Origin: Candidatus Enterococcus testudinis
Lineage (GTDB): Bacteria; Bacillota; Bacilli; Lactobacillales; Enterococcaceae
Assembly: GCF_002140915.1 (NCBI RefSeq)
Contig: NZ_NGKU01000001.1
Location: forward strand, 1,039,545-1,103,544
Length of the DNA stretch: 64,000 nt
Direction of reading: 5' to 3'
A program made the position numbers and the translations under genes. The notes under the pieces were generated by a model that saw only the letters and a program-made list of their open reading frames with translations, was not told the DNA's origin and ran no database searches. Shown piece by piece: positions 47,610-56,930 of the stretch (positions are counted from its first letter, which is position 1; every line of letters starts with the position of its first letter).

Positions 47610-48654
47610 GATGAAGCAGACCAAATCATCAAATGGCAACCGTCCACCGCAACTGCCGGCCAATAAGCGCAAAAAAAAGCAACATGCGCAAGATATCACA
47701 CAGGTGTCAAAACGAAATCGAGTGACTGAAAATCCTGAGCAACGCGTGAAAGGAAAGAAAACAGCCGCCAACAAAGCGTCGAATAAACCCCAAAAACCTG
47801 TAGTTCTTGAAAACAAGGAATTCAATCAGGTAAAAAAGAAGCGTAAACCAGCAAGACCAACCAATACAAACCCTTCAAGTTCAAATAAAGCAGTCTCAAG
47901 TAAGAACAGTAAGAAATCGCCGGCTGCACAACCTAGAAAAAAGAAGCCGGCCCCACAACGTACTGTTTCTGCCCAACCTACAGCAGTCAAGAAAAAAGAG
48001 GGTCAAACACAAAAAAGTGCAACGAAAAGGCCAAAGAACAATACGGGTCAATCTGGGCAGAAACAAAGACCCAACCCAAATAAAGAAATCGCTTCAAAAA
48101 ATAAAAGAAATACGCAACCGAAAAACACACAAGCCAAGCCATCAGGGAAAGGGTTGAAAGTTCTATACTATTTCATATGTACGGTCGTGATGCTCTTACT
48201 TCTAGGGTTTAGCTCCCTTTATATGGCCTATCAAATGAATCTTTCTGTATTTGGTCACCGCGTTGTTCGACTGCAAGACAATGGCATGATGACACAAACC
48301 AGTGGACTGCGAACCAGAGACATAGTGATTGTAAAAGAGCAGACATTGGTGGAAACCGCCATGAATGAAGTGATCGTGTTACAGCGTGCACAAGCACCTG
48401 TCTATACCGCACGCCGTTTGGTCGCCATTGAAAGCGCGGAAGACCAGACGCAGGAATTGCGCGTTGTAGGTGATGCGCAACCCTTTGAGGAAGAAAGTGT
48501 CGCAGCCGATAGTTTCGTCGGAATCGTTGCCACAAGTATCCGCAACTTAGCAGATTTATTTCGCTTTATAGACTATAACTTATTTTTATCATTGGTTTTT
48601 TGTGTCTCACTGATAACGTTATTTATTTTATTAGGCGTATATCTCTTTAGTTGA
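47602..48654 (+). CDS. SipW-like signal peptidase homolog lacking catalytic Ser and His
   Basis: A 350-residue bitopic protein. Residues 1-183 are a basic, Lys/Asn/Pro/Gln-rich tail; TM1 is about 187-210; an extracytoplasmic S26-like domain spans 214-315; TM2 is about 326-349. The domain can be matched block by block to SipW: the box usually reading SGSMEP is here DNGMMT (226-231), RTRDIVIVK (237-245) replaces the GDYVVVK box, the THR box is ARR (270-272), and the GDxN box is GDAQ (290-293). Ser and His of the dyad are both gone, so peptidase activity is unlikely. It overlaps the glucosaminidase end by 8 nt. SD GAGGTGG supports ATG 47602. Confidence 0.75.
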   Translation: MNEMKQTKSSNGNRPPQLPANKRKKKQHAQDITQVSKRNRVTENPEQRVKGKKTAANKASNKPQKPVVLENKEFNQVKKKRKPARPTNTNPSSSNKAVSSKNSKKSPAAQPRKKKPAPQRTVSAQPTAVKKKEGQTQKSATKRPKNNTGQSGQKQRPNPNKEIASKNKRNTQPKNTQAKPSGKGLKVLYYFICTVVMLLLLGFSSLYMAYQMNLSVFGHRVVRLQDNGMMTQTSGLRTRDIVIVKEQTLVETAMNEVIVLQRAQAPVYTARRLVAIESAEDQTQELRVVGDAQPFEEESVAADSFVGIVATSIRNLADLFRFIDYNLFLSLVFCVSLITLFILLGVYLFS

Positions 48655-48684
48655 CGACGGAAAAGATGAATAAGAGGCCTTACA

Positions 48685-49944
48685 GTGAAGAAGAAAACAA
48701 ATTTAATGCGATTGATTGTTAGTATGTGTATGTTTATGGTCATCATTTGTGTCATGATCTGGCAGAATACGCAATTACAATACATCCAACATATGCAAAT
48801 GGAAAGTGGCGTTTTGACTGAAGTTGAACTATTAGAAGAAGGGCAAGAATATACCAACGATACCATTAAAACGATCCAAAAATCAGTCAAAGTAAAAAAT
48901 GATAGTGACGTACCGGTATTTGTCCGCGCGAGTTTTGAAGAAGTGTTGCAGTATCTTCCGCAAGACGCAAGTGAAATAACTAAAGATGCGCCCGCAAATC
49001 ATGAGGCCATGGGGGAGTATTTGCCAGTCATTCAGCAAGTGACTAGTCAAACATTTCCTTTGGCGGGTTATGTAGACATTACCGATGTCGTTGGCGGTCT
49101 GCCAATTGATCAAACAAAAGGTCTGGTCAATGTTTGGCTGAAGAAGGGTGCGGAATATGGGGATAATTATCGAATCAATGATGTGCTTTTTGCTTATCGC
49201 TATGCTGCAGAGGATAACGAGCTTGTCCAAAAAATGACAGGCACATTGTATGTTCAAGATCCATCTCTTGATTGGGATGATCGTCGGTACGAAGCAAGAC
49301 AGCTGCGGTTCAGTTATTATGAGCATGGCTATCGTTACGCTGTCAAAAATTGGGCCAAATCTGAATTGGTCAGTCCTTATTCCACAGATACGCAGCCAAC
49401 GGGATTCACCTATTTGGGCCAACAAGGTATGAGTCGGATGACTCAATTTGATTACTCATTGACTGACTCTGGATTAGGTGATGCTTTTCAATTGCCTCAG
49501 AAAATTAGTACATTCCCAGACGCTGTCGGACTCTATCCTTCTGCAAGCGTTAAGGTGGTCAATAGTTTTGTGACTGCGGCGCACCAACAGTTAGGTGCGG
49601 CTAACATTCAAATTCATTTTGGGGCTGTAAGTGATTTTCGAGAGATCCAAAGAGATTCTTGGGTGTACAATCCTGAAGACGGTTGGTTCTATTATTCTGT
49701 CCCAATCGATGCATCATATACGTCCGACAACCACGATGCTACGACATACTCGTTGGTAGATAAAATTGACTGCCATCTGCCGTTGATCGACAATGTTCAT
49801 ACCACATATAAGTTATTGCCAAAAGTTGAAGTGATACAGACGAGTGACATAGGTGCATTAGTTGAAGTCTTTGGCTTAACGGAGGGTTCATCAGAAACAG
49901 CATCAAATAGGATTTATCATTACTTGCGCGCATTACAGCAATGA
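48685..49944 (+). CDS. TasA/SipW-substrate-like protein, membrane tethered
   Basis: A 419-residue protein with an N-terminal TM (about 8-26) and no AYFTD-type SipW cleavage motif. The extracytoplasmic part begins ESGVLTEVELLEEGQEY and SVKVKNDSDVPVFVRASFEE, and near residue 335 has PEDGWFYYSVPID followed by TTYSLVDKI. These are the paired features of SipW-exported TasA-like proteins (anchor strand with VKN...VRV, then DGWYYY...). GTG 48685 follows AAGAGG. It directly follows the degenerate SipW gene, so a coupled, uncleaved pair is likely. Confidence 0.65.
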   Translation: MKKKTNLMRLIVSMCMFMVIICVMIWQNTQLQYIQHMQMESGVLTEVELLEEGQEYTNDTIKTIQKSVKVKNDSDVPVFVRASFEEVLQYLPQDASEITKDAPANHEAMGEYLPVIQQVTSQTFPLAGYVDITDVVGGLPIDQTKGLVNVWLKKGAEYGDNYRINDVLFAYRYAAEDNELVQKMTGTLYVQDPSLDWDDRRYEARQLRFSYYEHGYRYAVKNWAKSELVSPYSTDTQPTGFTYLGQQGMSRMTQFDYSLTDSGLGDAFQLPQKISTFPDAVGLYPSASVKVVNSFVTAAHQQLGAANIQIHFGAVSDFREIQRDSWVYNPEDGWFYYSVPIDASYTSDNHDATTYSLVDKIDCHLPLIDNVHTTYKLLPKVEVIQTSDIGALVEVFGLTEGSSETASNRIYHYLRALQQ

Positions 49945-49971
49945 GTGTAGAACTATCAAGGGGAGATCAGA

Positions 49972-50271
49972 GTGAAAATGGGGATCGAAGAGATTGAGTA
50001 CCGCTACTTTCTTCAATACGGAAAGTACTTAGATTATTACTATCATCAGTATAAACAATCTGATCATCAGGACCCAGACATTGAAAAAGGTCTTTCTGAA
50101 ATTGCACGATTAGTGGAAGAAGAACGCTATAGTGAGATACGCAACCGGATCAAACTATCCCGTACAGGAAAAAAGAAAATCCCCATCCATGATTATCCAG
50201 AGTTCAACAAATTGATTCGCTGGGGGTTTGCATTAAGTAAAATCAATCCTTTGCAGGATGAAACTTTATAG
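49972..50271 (+). CDS. Small soluble protein of unknown function
   Basis: A 99-residue protein rich in Tyr and charged residues (EIEYRYFLQYGKYLDYYYHQ). GTG 49972 or ATG 49978 both fit AGGGGAG. It is the last gene before a strong terminator, closing the long cluster. No family recognised. Confidence 0.6.
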   Translation: MKMGIEEIEYRYFLQYGKYLDYYYHQYKQSDHQDPDIEKGLSEIARLVEEERYSEIRNRIKLSRTGKKKIPIHDYPEFNKLIRWGFALSKINPLQDETL

Positions 50272-50320
50272 CAGGCGAGGCAATCAGTGAATTCAGAATA
50301 GGGGATAAGAATAAATAGGA

Positions 50321-50369
50321 TAGAACTTGTTTTGACTTTTGTGCAAAGTCAGACAAGTTCTATTTTTTG
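50321..50369 (+). terminator. Terminator closing the WxL/SipW-like cluster
   Basis: Stem AGAACTTGTTTTGACTTT/AAAGTCAGACAAGTTCT with a 5-nt loop, then ATTTTTT. Confidence 0.9.
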
Positions 50370-50440
50370 TTGATTCAGATGGTTCGTGATAGACTGATAA
50401 AAAATTGATACGTCTGGAACCACAATGAGGAGGATGAAGG

Positions 50441-51148
50441 ATGGAACAGCCAAGCAAAGAAGCGAAAGTACACCAAGTCTTCGAACGGATTGCCCCGCAG
50501 TATGATCCAATGAACAGCATTATCTCATTTCAGCTGCACAAGCGTTGGCGAAAAGATGTGATGAAACGGATGTCTGTTCAAGCAGGGAGCGTTATAGCGG
50601 ATGTTTGCTGCGGGACAGGCGAATGGAGTCTGGCTTTGGCTGAAGCTGTCGGACCCACTGGAGAAGTTACTGGCGTCGATTTCAGCGGGCAAATGTTATC
50701 GGTTGCAGCCAACAAATCAAGACCGGAGAACAGCGGACCCATTATTTGGCAAATCGGCAATGCAATGGCGTTAGACTTTGCGGATGACCAATTTGATTAT
50801 GTGACGATTGGGTTTGGCTTGCGCAATGTTGAAGATCATCAGCAAGTTTTGCAAGAGCTATATCGGATAACAAAACCCGGAGGCATGGTAGTATGTCTGG
50901 AAACATCGCAGCCGGAAATACCGGGTTGGAAACAATTGTTTCGTTTTTACTTTCATTATATCATGCCCTTTTTTGGCAAACTTTTTGCAAAAAGTTTCCA
51001 AGAATATGCGTGGCTGCAAGAATCTGCCCACTCATTTCCTGGCAAAGAACAGTTGCGGGATGATTTTGAGCAAGCCGGCTTTCGTGATGTGCAAATCAAA
51101 AGCTATGCTGGCGGTGTCACAGCCATGCACATGGGCTTCAAACCATAA
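50441..51148 (+). CDS. menG: Demethylmenaquinone methyltransferase
   Basis: A 235-residue SAM-dependent methyltransferase of the UbiE/MenG family: FERIAPQYDPMNSIISFQLH at the start, SAM loop ADVCCGTGEWSLALA (about 48-62) and YRITKPGGMVVCLETSQPE near 150. It methylates demethylmenaquinone in the last step of menaquinone synthesis. GGAGG precedes the ATG. Single gene with its own terminator. Confidence 0.93.
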   Translation: MEQPSKEAKVHQVFERIAPQYDPMNSIISFQLHKRWRKDVMKRMSVQAGSVIADVCCGTGEWSLALAEAVGPTGEVTGVDFSGQMLSVAANKSRPENSGPIIWQIGNAMALDFADDQFDYVTIGFGLRNVEDHQQVLQELYRITKPGGMVVCLETSQPEIPGWKQLFRFYFHYIMPFFGKLFAKSFQEYAWLQESAHSFPGKEQLRDDFEQAGFRDVQIKSYAGGVTAMHMGFKP

Positions 51149-51168
51149 GCCAAACCAATCAATCGGTG

Positions 51169-51209
51169 AACCACTGATGCTTCAGCTTACGGATCTCAGT
51201 GGTTTTTTT
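51169..51209 (+). terminator. Terminator after menG
   Basis: Stem AACCACTGA/TCAGTGGTT followed by T-run. Confidence 0.8.
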
Positions 51210-51300
51210 GGTCTGCCAGCCAAAATCCAACCAAAGGTGGATAGACAAATAGGTTCTTTTGTTCAATAATGAACTATAGGGAAATGAAAGGAGAAATGAG

Positions 51301-53091
51301 ATGCTTATTGACTTTATACAATTAACCATCCTCTTTGGATTAGGGATCTTGGGCACCAACATAGGGGTAGCTATGTTGCAAAAAGGAAAGAAGAAACCGA
51401 TTATCGTGTTGACGATTGTTGAGCTGTTGATTTTGGGCGGCGCAGTTTATGCGCTACTGCCGAGTAAAACGCTGTCTTCGATTTTATGGATCAATTTGAT
51501 TGGTGTGTTAGGAGCCAGTGCCATTTTATGGCTGCTGCGTTACATACGATCTGGACAACTTGCAGAAGAAATCAAACAAGCTAGACAAAACAAAGTGGTC
51601 AAACCAGCGAAGAAACCGCTGGCGTTGGCGCCAAAAGTTTTTTGGCTCGGTGTGCTCGCCGCGTTGTTGCTATGGGGTGTGAGCGGGATCACACGAATCG
51701 TCTCTACTGATTCGATCTATGCCACGATTCCGGCTACAACGCAAGAACAAGCAGAAACACTGACATCGACGAAAGAAACCCCCATTGCAATTGCACCGGA
51801 TACAGCGAAACGCAAAATGTTGCAAAAATTTTCAGTCATTCCGAACTCTAACATGTTTACTTTAGATGGAATCACAGCACAAACCATCAATGGAGAGTAC
51901 GTCTATGTGGCGACGTTAGAATACAACGGGTTCTGGAAATGGTTCAAGCTGAAGGAAATCCCCGGCTACTTCAAAATCAGTGCGACAGACATCAATGCAC
52001 AGCCTGAATTTGTTAGCAAGCCATTGCATTATACACCGTCAGCATACTTCAATGAAGATGCAGCCCGCAAAATATATGCAGCCTTTCCTGGGTATGGTTC
52101 ATTAGGAACCATTAATTTGGAAATCGATGAAGAGGGCAATCCATTTTATATCCAAACATTGTACAAAGAATATGGCGTCACAGGATTGATGCATTTTGAC
52201 CACTTTAAAACGGCAGTCTTAAATGCACAAACCGGTGCAGTTGACTTGTATGATAGCGAAAAAGCCCCAAGCTTCATTGACGCACCAATCACTTCTGCGG
52301 CAGCCAATCGTCTGAATGAATACTATGGCCGATATAGCCAAGGTTGGTGGAATCAATTTATCTTTGGTGCCAAAAAAGATGTCAAAATACCGACAGAAAA
52401 CGGCATCTACGCATCTGGACAAATCACGCCATTGCTGAACAAAGACAGTGAATTATTATATTTCACGGATTTTACTAGTGATGACAGCAACCAAGACTCT
52501 GCATTAGGCTATTCACTGATCAATGCACGGACCGGTCAACTAACGTACTATCGTGATGCGGATGTTGGTATCATGGATAGTGACGGTGCGATTTCGATCG
52601 CTTCAAAAATTTATCCAGAGAAAAAGTGGAAGGCGGAAATGCCGGTACTTTATAATATTGATGGTGTCCAAACATGGATTGTTTCACTAATGGATTCAAA
52701 AGGCATCTTCAAAAAATATGTATACATCAATGCCGTCGATAATGATATTGTCATTGATGCAGATACAGCACAAGCCGCACTGGATGCCTACCGAATTGAG
52801 CTGGCCACTAGCGGTAGCAACAATCAAAACAGTGATCCAGCCAATATGGCCGAAAAACAAGGCACCGTGCAACGTGTACAGCTATTGACAGGTACCAGTC
52901 AAACAGTGGTTTCCTTTATATTAGAAAATGATCCAATCATCTACAGTGTCAATATCAACAATTCGCCTTATGCACAATTCTTGCAAGTGGGTGATCAAGT
53001 GACATTCCAAGCCAATGTGACCGCTGATATGACCGCTGCAAGTATTGAGTCATTAACAATCGAGGGCGTGCCGACAGCTGAAACGAATTAA
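51301..53091 (+). CDS. Large membrane-anchored protein of unknown function
   Basis: A 596-residue protein with four TM segments in the first 140 residues (near 5-25, 35-53, 60-80, 118-137) and a large extracytoplasmic C-terminal part, likely beta-rich (repeated strand patterns YVYVATLEYNG, IPGYFKISATDI). Residues 545-596 look like a small beta-barrel (OB-like). GGAG precedes the ATG. No family recognised. It stands alone, next to menG. Confidence 0.7.
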   Translation: MLIDFIQLTILFGLGILGTNIGVAMLQKGKKKPIIVLTIVELLILGGAVYALLPSKTLSSILWINLIGVLGASAILWLLRYIRSGQLAEEIKQARQNKVVKPAKKPLALAPKVFWLGVLAALLLWGVSGITRIVSTDSIYATIPATTQEQAETLTSTKETPIAIAPDTAKRKMLQKFSVIPNSNMFTLDGITAQTINGEYVYVATLEYNGFWKWFKLKEIPGYFKISATDINAQPEFVSKPLHYTPSAYFNEDAARKIYAAFPGYGSLGTINLEIDEEGNPFYIQTLYKEYGVTGLMHFDHFKTAVLNAQTGAVDLYDSEKAPSFIDAPITSAAANRLNEYYGRYSQGWWNQFIFGAKKDVKIPTENGIYASGQITPLLNKDSELLYFTDFTSDDSNQDSALGYSLINARTGQLTYYRDADVGIMDSDGAISIASKIYPEKKWKAEMPVLYNIDGVQTWIVSLMDSKGIFKKYVYINAVDNDIVIDADTAQAALDAYRIELATSGSNNQNSDPANMAEKQGTVQRVQLLTGTSQTVVSFILENDPIIYSVNINNSPYAQFLQVGDQVTFQANVTADMTAASIESLTIEGVPTAETN

Positions 53092-53121
53092 TATCAACGA
53101 TCTTCATTCAATCATACTAAG

Positions 53122-53165
53122 AATCACCGTTAAAAATGACCCTTTTTTTAACGGTGATTTTTTAG
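53122..53165 (+). terminator. Terminator after the membrane-anchored protein
   Basis: Stem AATCACCGTTAAAAA/TTTTTAACGGTGATT with a short loop, then TTTTT. Confidence 0.88.
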
Positions 53166-53778
53166 AGTTATTATAACCCACGCTATTTACATCTGGCGAA
53201 AGCCCAATCCGTGGTCAAAAATGAATATTCTGAAAGCAGGATTTAGAACATATACAATGAAATGAAATCGGCATTTTTCCTGTTAACGATGAGAAAAAAA
53301 TAATTCTTGTCAGGACTTAAATCAACTTTTTTTTAGCCGATACTGTATTTAGATCGTTTGGCTTTTAATAAGAGGACTTTTTTAAAGGTGGAAAATGTTG
53401 AGAAATACGCTGTAAATATTGATATATCAGTTTTTATCACTATCGCATCAGACATTGACCGTTATACTACAAAAGTAAAGATTTACATTTATTTCGAATT
53501 CGAACGATTGAAGAGACAATTTTTTTCTTGAAAACGCATCAAGGTTAAACTGGTTTACTAAATAAATGTAAGTTTTTTAATCTAATTTTAATGTTATAAA
53601 AATGAATATTTTTCTGGAATGTTGTATATTTTTTTGCAACTTCATTCAGTATGCATTCATTTTTTTCTGTAAATAATTTTAATAATTATATTTACGTGAA
53701 AATCAATTGCGTTGTATAAAAAGTTCATTTTGAATATTTTGCCTAGCGTTATAAAACTAAAAATGCTGTTTTTCCTTG

Positions 53779-53807
53779 TTGTCATAAGGTTTCTCCTTTG
53801 CTATACT
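53779..53807 (+). promoter_or_regulatory. Promoter of the SipW/TasA-like operon
   Basis: -35 TTGTCA (53779-53784), 17-nt spacer, -10 TATACT (53802-53807), 44 bp before the first start codon. Confidence 0.75.
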
Positions 53808-53850
53808 TTAGAACGTTGAGCTGAAAAGGCGTATAAAAAGGAGAGTAAAC

Positions 53851-54468
53851 ATGTTTAATCACAAACAACAAAAGAGCGAAGGAAATGCAAAGCGTAAAAG
53901 CAACCGTTATTCAATTTTGATGCTGGCACTTATTTTTATCGGTTTTGCTACTTATGGGACATATGCTTATTTTACGGATAGTACGAGTATTAGAACGGAT
54001 ATCGAATTGACAGCTGGTACAGTTAGTTTTGATACGAAAAATGTAGGTGATTGGCAGTACGTAACTTGGGATAATTCATCAACATCTAGAAATTTAAGCT
54101 TAGTCAATAAAAGTGCTAATAATTTGCAACCAGGTGATGCATTTCAAAAGACAGTAACAATTCACTATAGCGGTAGTCTTCGTGCTAAAATATCTATTAA
54201 GGATATTGATACGCTTATTCAAGATGTTCAAAAAGTGAAATACGACGCAGCTGTTGTTGTCAAGTTGAATGGCTCGCTTATTAATCCTGATCAATATGCA
54301 GGATTTGATGTTCAACAAAATGAAGAAATCGAAATCACAATAAAAATTGGTTTATCACCAAAAAATGAGCCTGAGAAATTTAATGAGGATGGATCGCGAA
54401 ATAAAAGTAATGGACTTTCATTAAATCAATTAAATCCAATAACTGTTACTGCAGTTCAAACAAATTAA
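53851..54468 (+). CDS. TasA/camelysin-like protein with SipW-type signal
   Basis: A 205-residue protein. A basic start and TM (about 20-37) run into AYFTDSTSIRTDIELTAGTVSF (residues 39-60, shown in parts elsewhere), which is the SipW recognition pattern: AYFTDS, then a short helix and LTAG. The mature domain has the TasA-type beta-sandwich layout (NLQPGDAFQKTVTIHYSGSL). TasA proteins form extracellular fibres in biofilms. AAAAAGGAGAG precedes the ATG. First gene of an operon with two SipW peptidases. Confidence 0.82.
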   Translation: MFNHKQQKSEGNAKRKSNRYSILMLALIFIGFATYGTYAYFTDSTSIRTDIELTAGTVSFDTKNVGDWQYVTWDNSSTSRNLSLVNKSANNLQPGDAFQKTVTIHYSGSLRAKISIKDIDTLIQDVQKVKYDAAVVVKLNGSLINPDQYAGFDVQQNEEIEITIKIGLSPKNEPEKFNEDGSRNKSNGLSLNQLNPITVTAVQTN

Positions 54469-54495
54469 CCAAACTAATTTAAGGGGTATACCATA

Positions 54496-56424
54496 ATGAA
54501 TTGTCGGTGCTATCAGCTACCACTATTTTTTGTGGTATCTGCTTTATTTTTTTTATTGCCCACTACTACTTATGCGCAGTTTCAAGATGTAGAAGACATA
54601 CAAGATGAAATTCAGCTATCGAGTGGGTTTCTTTCATTTGATAGTAATCAATTAGAAAAACATCAAATAAGTTTTACTGAGCATTCAAATCAAACTGAAA
54701 TCACTGTAGATTTGAAAAATTCTGGATCACTTGATGGTAAGCTATCGTATACTCTTGAAACTATTTTATTGGACAGCAAACCTATTGAGCCTTCAGAATT
54801 AGCCGAGTACTTTAACTTTACACTTCCAAAACAAAATACCAGCATCTTGTCTACTGAAACTCATAGTATATTGTTTAACTTTAAAAAGTTAAAAAGTCTG
54901 CTAAAAGGACAAACATTAACGCTTGAAATAAAAGTTCGTTTAAGTCAAATAAACATAAAAGAGGCTACATATGGTTTCATTGATGAAAAAACAATTGTAT
55001 TTTCGTATTCAGAGCCTAAAAGTGCTGATTCAAATAACTGGATAGATGACAATCTATTCAAGAATAATGATTTATATGTTGAAAAAAAACTCTTTTATAG
55101 TATTGTAAACGGTCGTGCGACAACTGTGATTCCTGGGATTGTTTATTACAAATTTAAAGATAAGCAATTATTGAGTCAAGCTGAACAAGATATTGCGATA
55201 AAGAATCTAACAACATTATTGAATAGTAGTAATTTAAACAACAATGTGGAAGTTGATAAAATAGACTATATTGAAAAAAAAGGCTTCCGCATCCAATTCA
55301 AAATGGACGATAAAAGTTTAGAAGGTAGATCAAATGTCTATGGAATTACATTAGAAACACTAGATCAGGAGTCAAAAAAGGTTGATATTTCTCAAGCTGT
55401 TAAGCCCCTTTTAATGATTCCAGATGCTCTCGAAACAGATGCTGATAAGGATTTACCTTTACAAAGTAGTATCTCCGGCACACGGTATAATTTCTTTTCA
55501 ATAACAGAATCAAATAACTTTTGGTGGGGAATAACTGAGTTTGAAGACATCAAATACATAAAAGAACATTATTCAATTTCTATTGAAGGCGTGGATAGTG
55601 AATGGTTCTCATTTTCATTTTCTGATACGAATGATTTGATGATTAAACAGAAAAATTCAAAAGGTGGATTGTCGAGTCAACTGACATTTCGGGACAAGGA
55701 TACTCATATAGTGGTCTTTTCCCGTGAAATAACTTCAATTAATCAAAAAGATTTGAGCGAAGAGTTGACTGCCAGTTTGTACGATGATTTCCAGTTTAAA
55801 GCAATAAATAACGATATAACTTTATCTAATGGTGTTTTTTCAAGTGGAATGAAAGTATATCTTAAAATTCCGAAAAACTTTATTTCTCAATTCTATGACC
55901 AGACTATTACACTTGGACCAGGGATCACTTCTTATAACATAGTATATAGTTTGGATGAAGAATTTATGGAAATTAGTTACCAATATCAGTCAACTACTTT
56001 TCCATGGAGCATCAATCAAACTATGATTTTTAAAAAATTTGATATGAGCGGAAAAATTCTTGAAAAATGGATATCCTTTGAAGTTTTGAATGATCAAAGT
56101 ACCTTGCAGAAACTTATGATTGAAAATCAAAGTCAGTCCTCTGAGTCAGGAAATTCCCCTGAAAACAATATCAATAGTCAAAGTACAAAAAATAAGGATT
56201 TAATAGATTCTATCCTTTCTGATTCTACATATAAAGAGTCAGGATTAGATAGCGATGTTCAGCAAGAAGCAAAAGAAACTTCACCTGATTCATCAGAAGG
56301 TACGGCTGATGAATCTTCGGAGCAATTTTTTGAGAATAGTAGCGCATCAAAACCGGAATCCTCAACAAGCCAGTCAACCGAACCAGCCACCAACCAAACC
56401 GAACCAAGCAAGGAGCCAGAATGA
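54496..56424 (+). CDS. Large secreted protein, second candidate SipW substrate
   Basis: A 642-residue protein. The hydrophobic start runs to TTTYAQFQDVEDIQDEIQLS (about 23-42), which echoes the SipW-type cleavage region, then SGFLSFDSN and VDLKNSGSLDGKLSYTLE, a TasA-like first domain. The middle (200-540) is beta-rich and unrecognised. The last 100 residues are Ser/Glu/Pro/Thr/Asn-rich without an LPXTG motif, so it is released or held by partners. It overlaps the SipW gene by 4 nt. Confidence 0.7.
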   Translation: MNCRCYQLPLFFVVSALFFLLPTTTYAQFQDVEDIQDEIQLSSGFLSFDSNQLEKHQISFTEHSNQTEITVDLKNSGSLDGKLSYTLETILLDSKPIEPSELAEYFNFTLPKQNTSILSTETHSILFNFKKLKSLLKGQTLTLEIKVRLSQINIKEATYGFIDEKTIVFSYSEPKSADSNNWIDDNLFKNNDLYVEKKLFYSIVNGRATTVIPGIVYYKFKDKQLLSQAEQDIAIKNLTTLLNSSNLNNNVEVDKIDYIEKKGFRIQFKMDDKSLEGRSNVYGITLETLDQESKKVDISQAVKPLLMIPDALETDADKDLPLQSSISGTRYNFFSITESNNFWWGITEFEDIKYIKEHYSISIEGVDSEWFSFSFSDTNDLMIKQKNSKGGLSSQLTFRDKDTHIVVFSREITSINQKDLSEELTASLYDDFQFKAINNDITLSNGVFSSGMKVYLKIPKNFISQFYDQTITLGPGITSYNIVYSLDEEFMEISYQYQSTTFPWSINQTMIFKKFDMSGKILEKWISFEVLNDQSTLQKLMIENQSQSSESGNSPENNINSQSTKNKDLIDSILSDSTYKESGLDSDVQQEAKETSPDSSEGTADESSEQFFENSSASKPESSTSQSTEPATNQTEPSKEPE

Positions 56425-56900
56425 AACTCAGAACAATCACCAACAGCCTACTCACTATCGTTACTGTCATCTTACTGCTATTCGTGCTATTAAACGTCTT
56501 ATCCGCGCCGCAAGGCAAGGGGCTGTTTGGCTTTAAAGGGTATACTGTGTTGAGCAATAGTATGAAACCTGTTTTTCGTGCAGGAGATTATGTGATTGAT
56601 CGAATGGCTGCCTTTGATTCGATCGAGACAGACGATATTATCACTTACCAAGCAGAGGATCAAACGATCGTGACCCATCGCGTTGTGGAAAAAATGGCTG
56701 ATGCAGTGACAGTGCAAGGAGATCAAAATGACACACCTGATCAAGAGACGGTAACGAAAAGCAATTACATTGGCAAACAAATCATCGTGATTCCATATTT
56801 AGGCACTTTTATGATGAAAATGCAAAATCCGCTGATTTTTGCTTTACTATGTGGGCTAATTGCGCTATTCTTTGTTTGGTCATTTTTTAAACGAGATTGA
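56421..56900 (+). CDS. sipW: SipW-type signal peptidase I (copy 1)
   Basis: A 159-residue ER-type signal peptidase. TM1 about 8-28; catalytic Ser47 in VLSNSMKP; GDYVIDRM; His86 in VTHRVVE; GDQND box; PYLG then TM2 near 137-155. All dyad residues are present. It starts in the ATGA overlap with the large substrate gene, so expression is coupled. It should cleave the SipW-type signals of the two upstream proteins. Confidence 0.9.
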   Translation: MKLRTITNSLLTIVTVILLLFVLLNVLSAPQGKGLFGFKGYTVLSNSMKPVFRAGDYVIDRMAAFDSIETDDIITYQAEDQTIVTHRVVEKMADAVTVQGDQNDTPDQETVTKSNYIGKQIIVIPYLGTFMMKMQNPLIFALLCGLIALFFVWSFFKRD

Positions 56901-56930
56901 CACGACTTGTAGAAAGTAGCGAAGCACTGG

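Larger units (their letters stand above)
53092..53850. other. AT-rich 760-bp non-coding region
   Basis: Carries a terminator at its left end and a promoter at its right end. Between 53170 and 53770 it is AT-rich with no open frame longer than chance; such a long leader region before a surface-fibre operon may hold regulator sites, but none was recognised. Confidence 0.6.

Noticed and set aside
48883..49446. 187-codon minus-strand frame in the TasA-like gene
   Set aside because: Shadow of a well-supported plus-strand gene; lacks start context and hydrophobic or domain logic.
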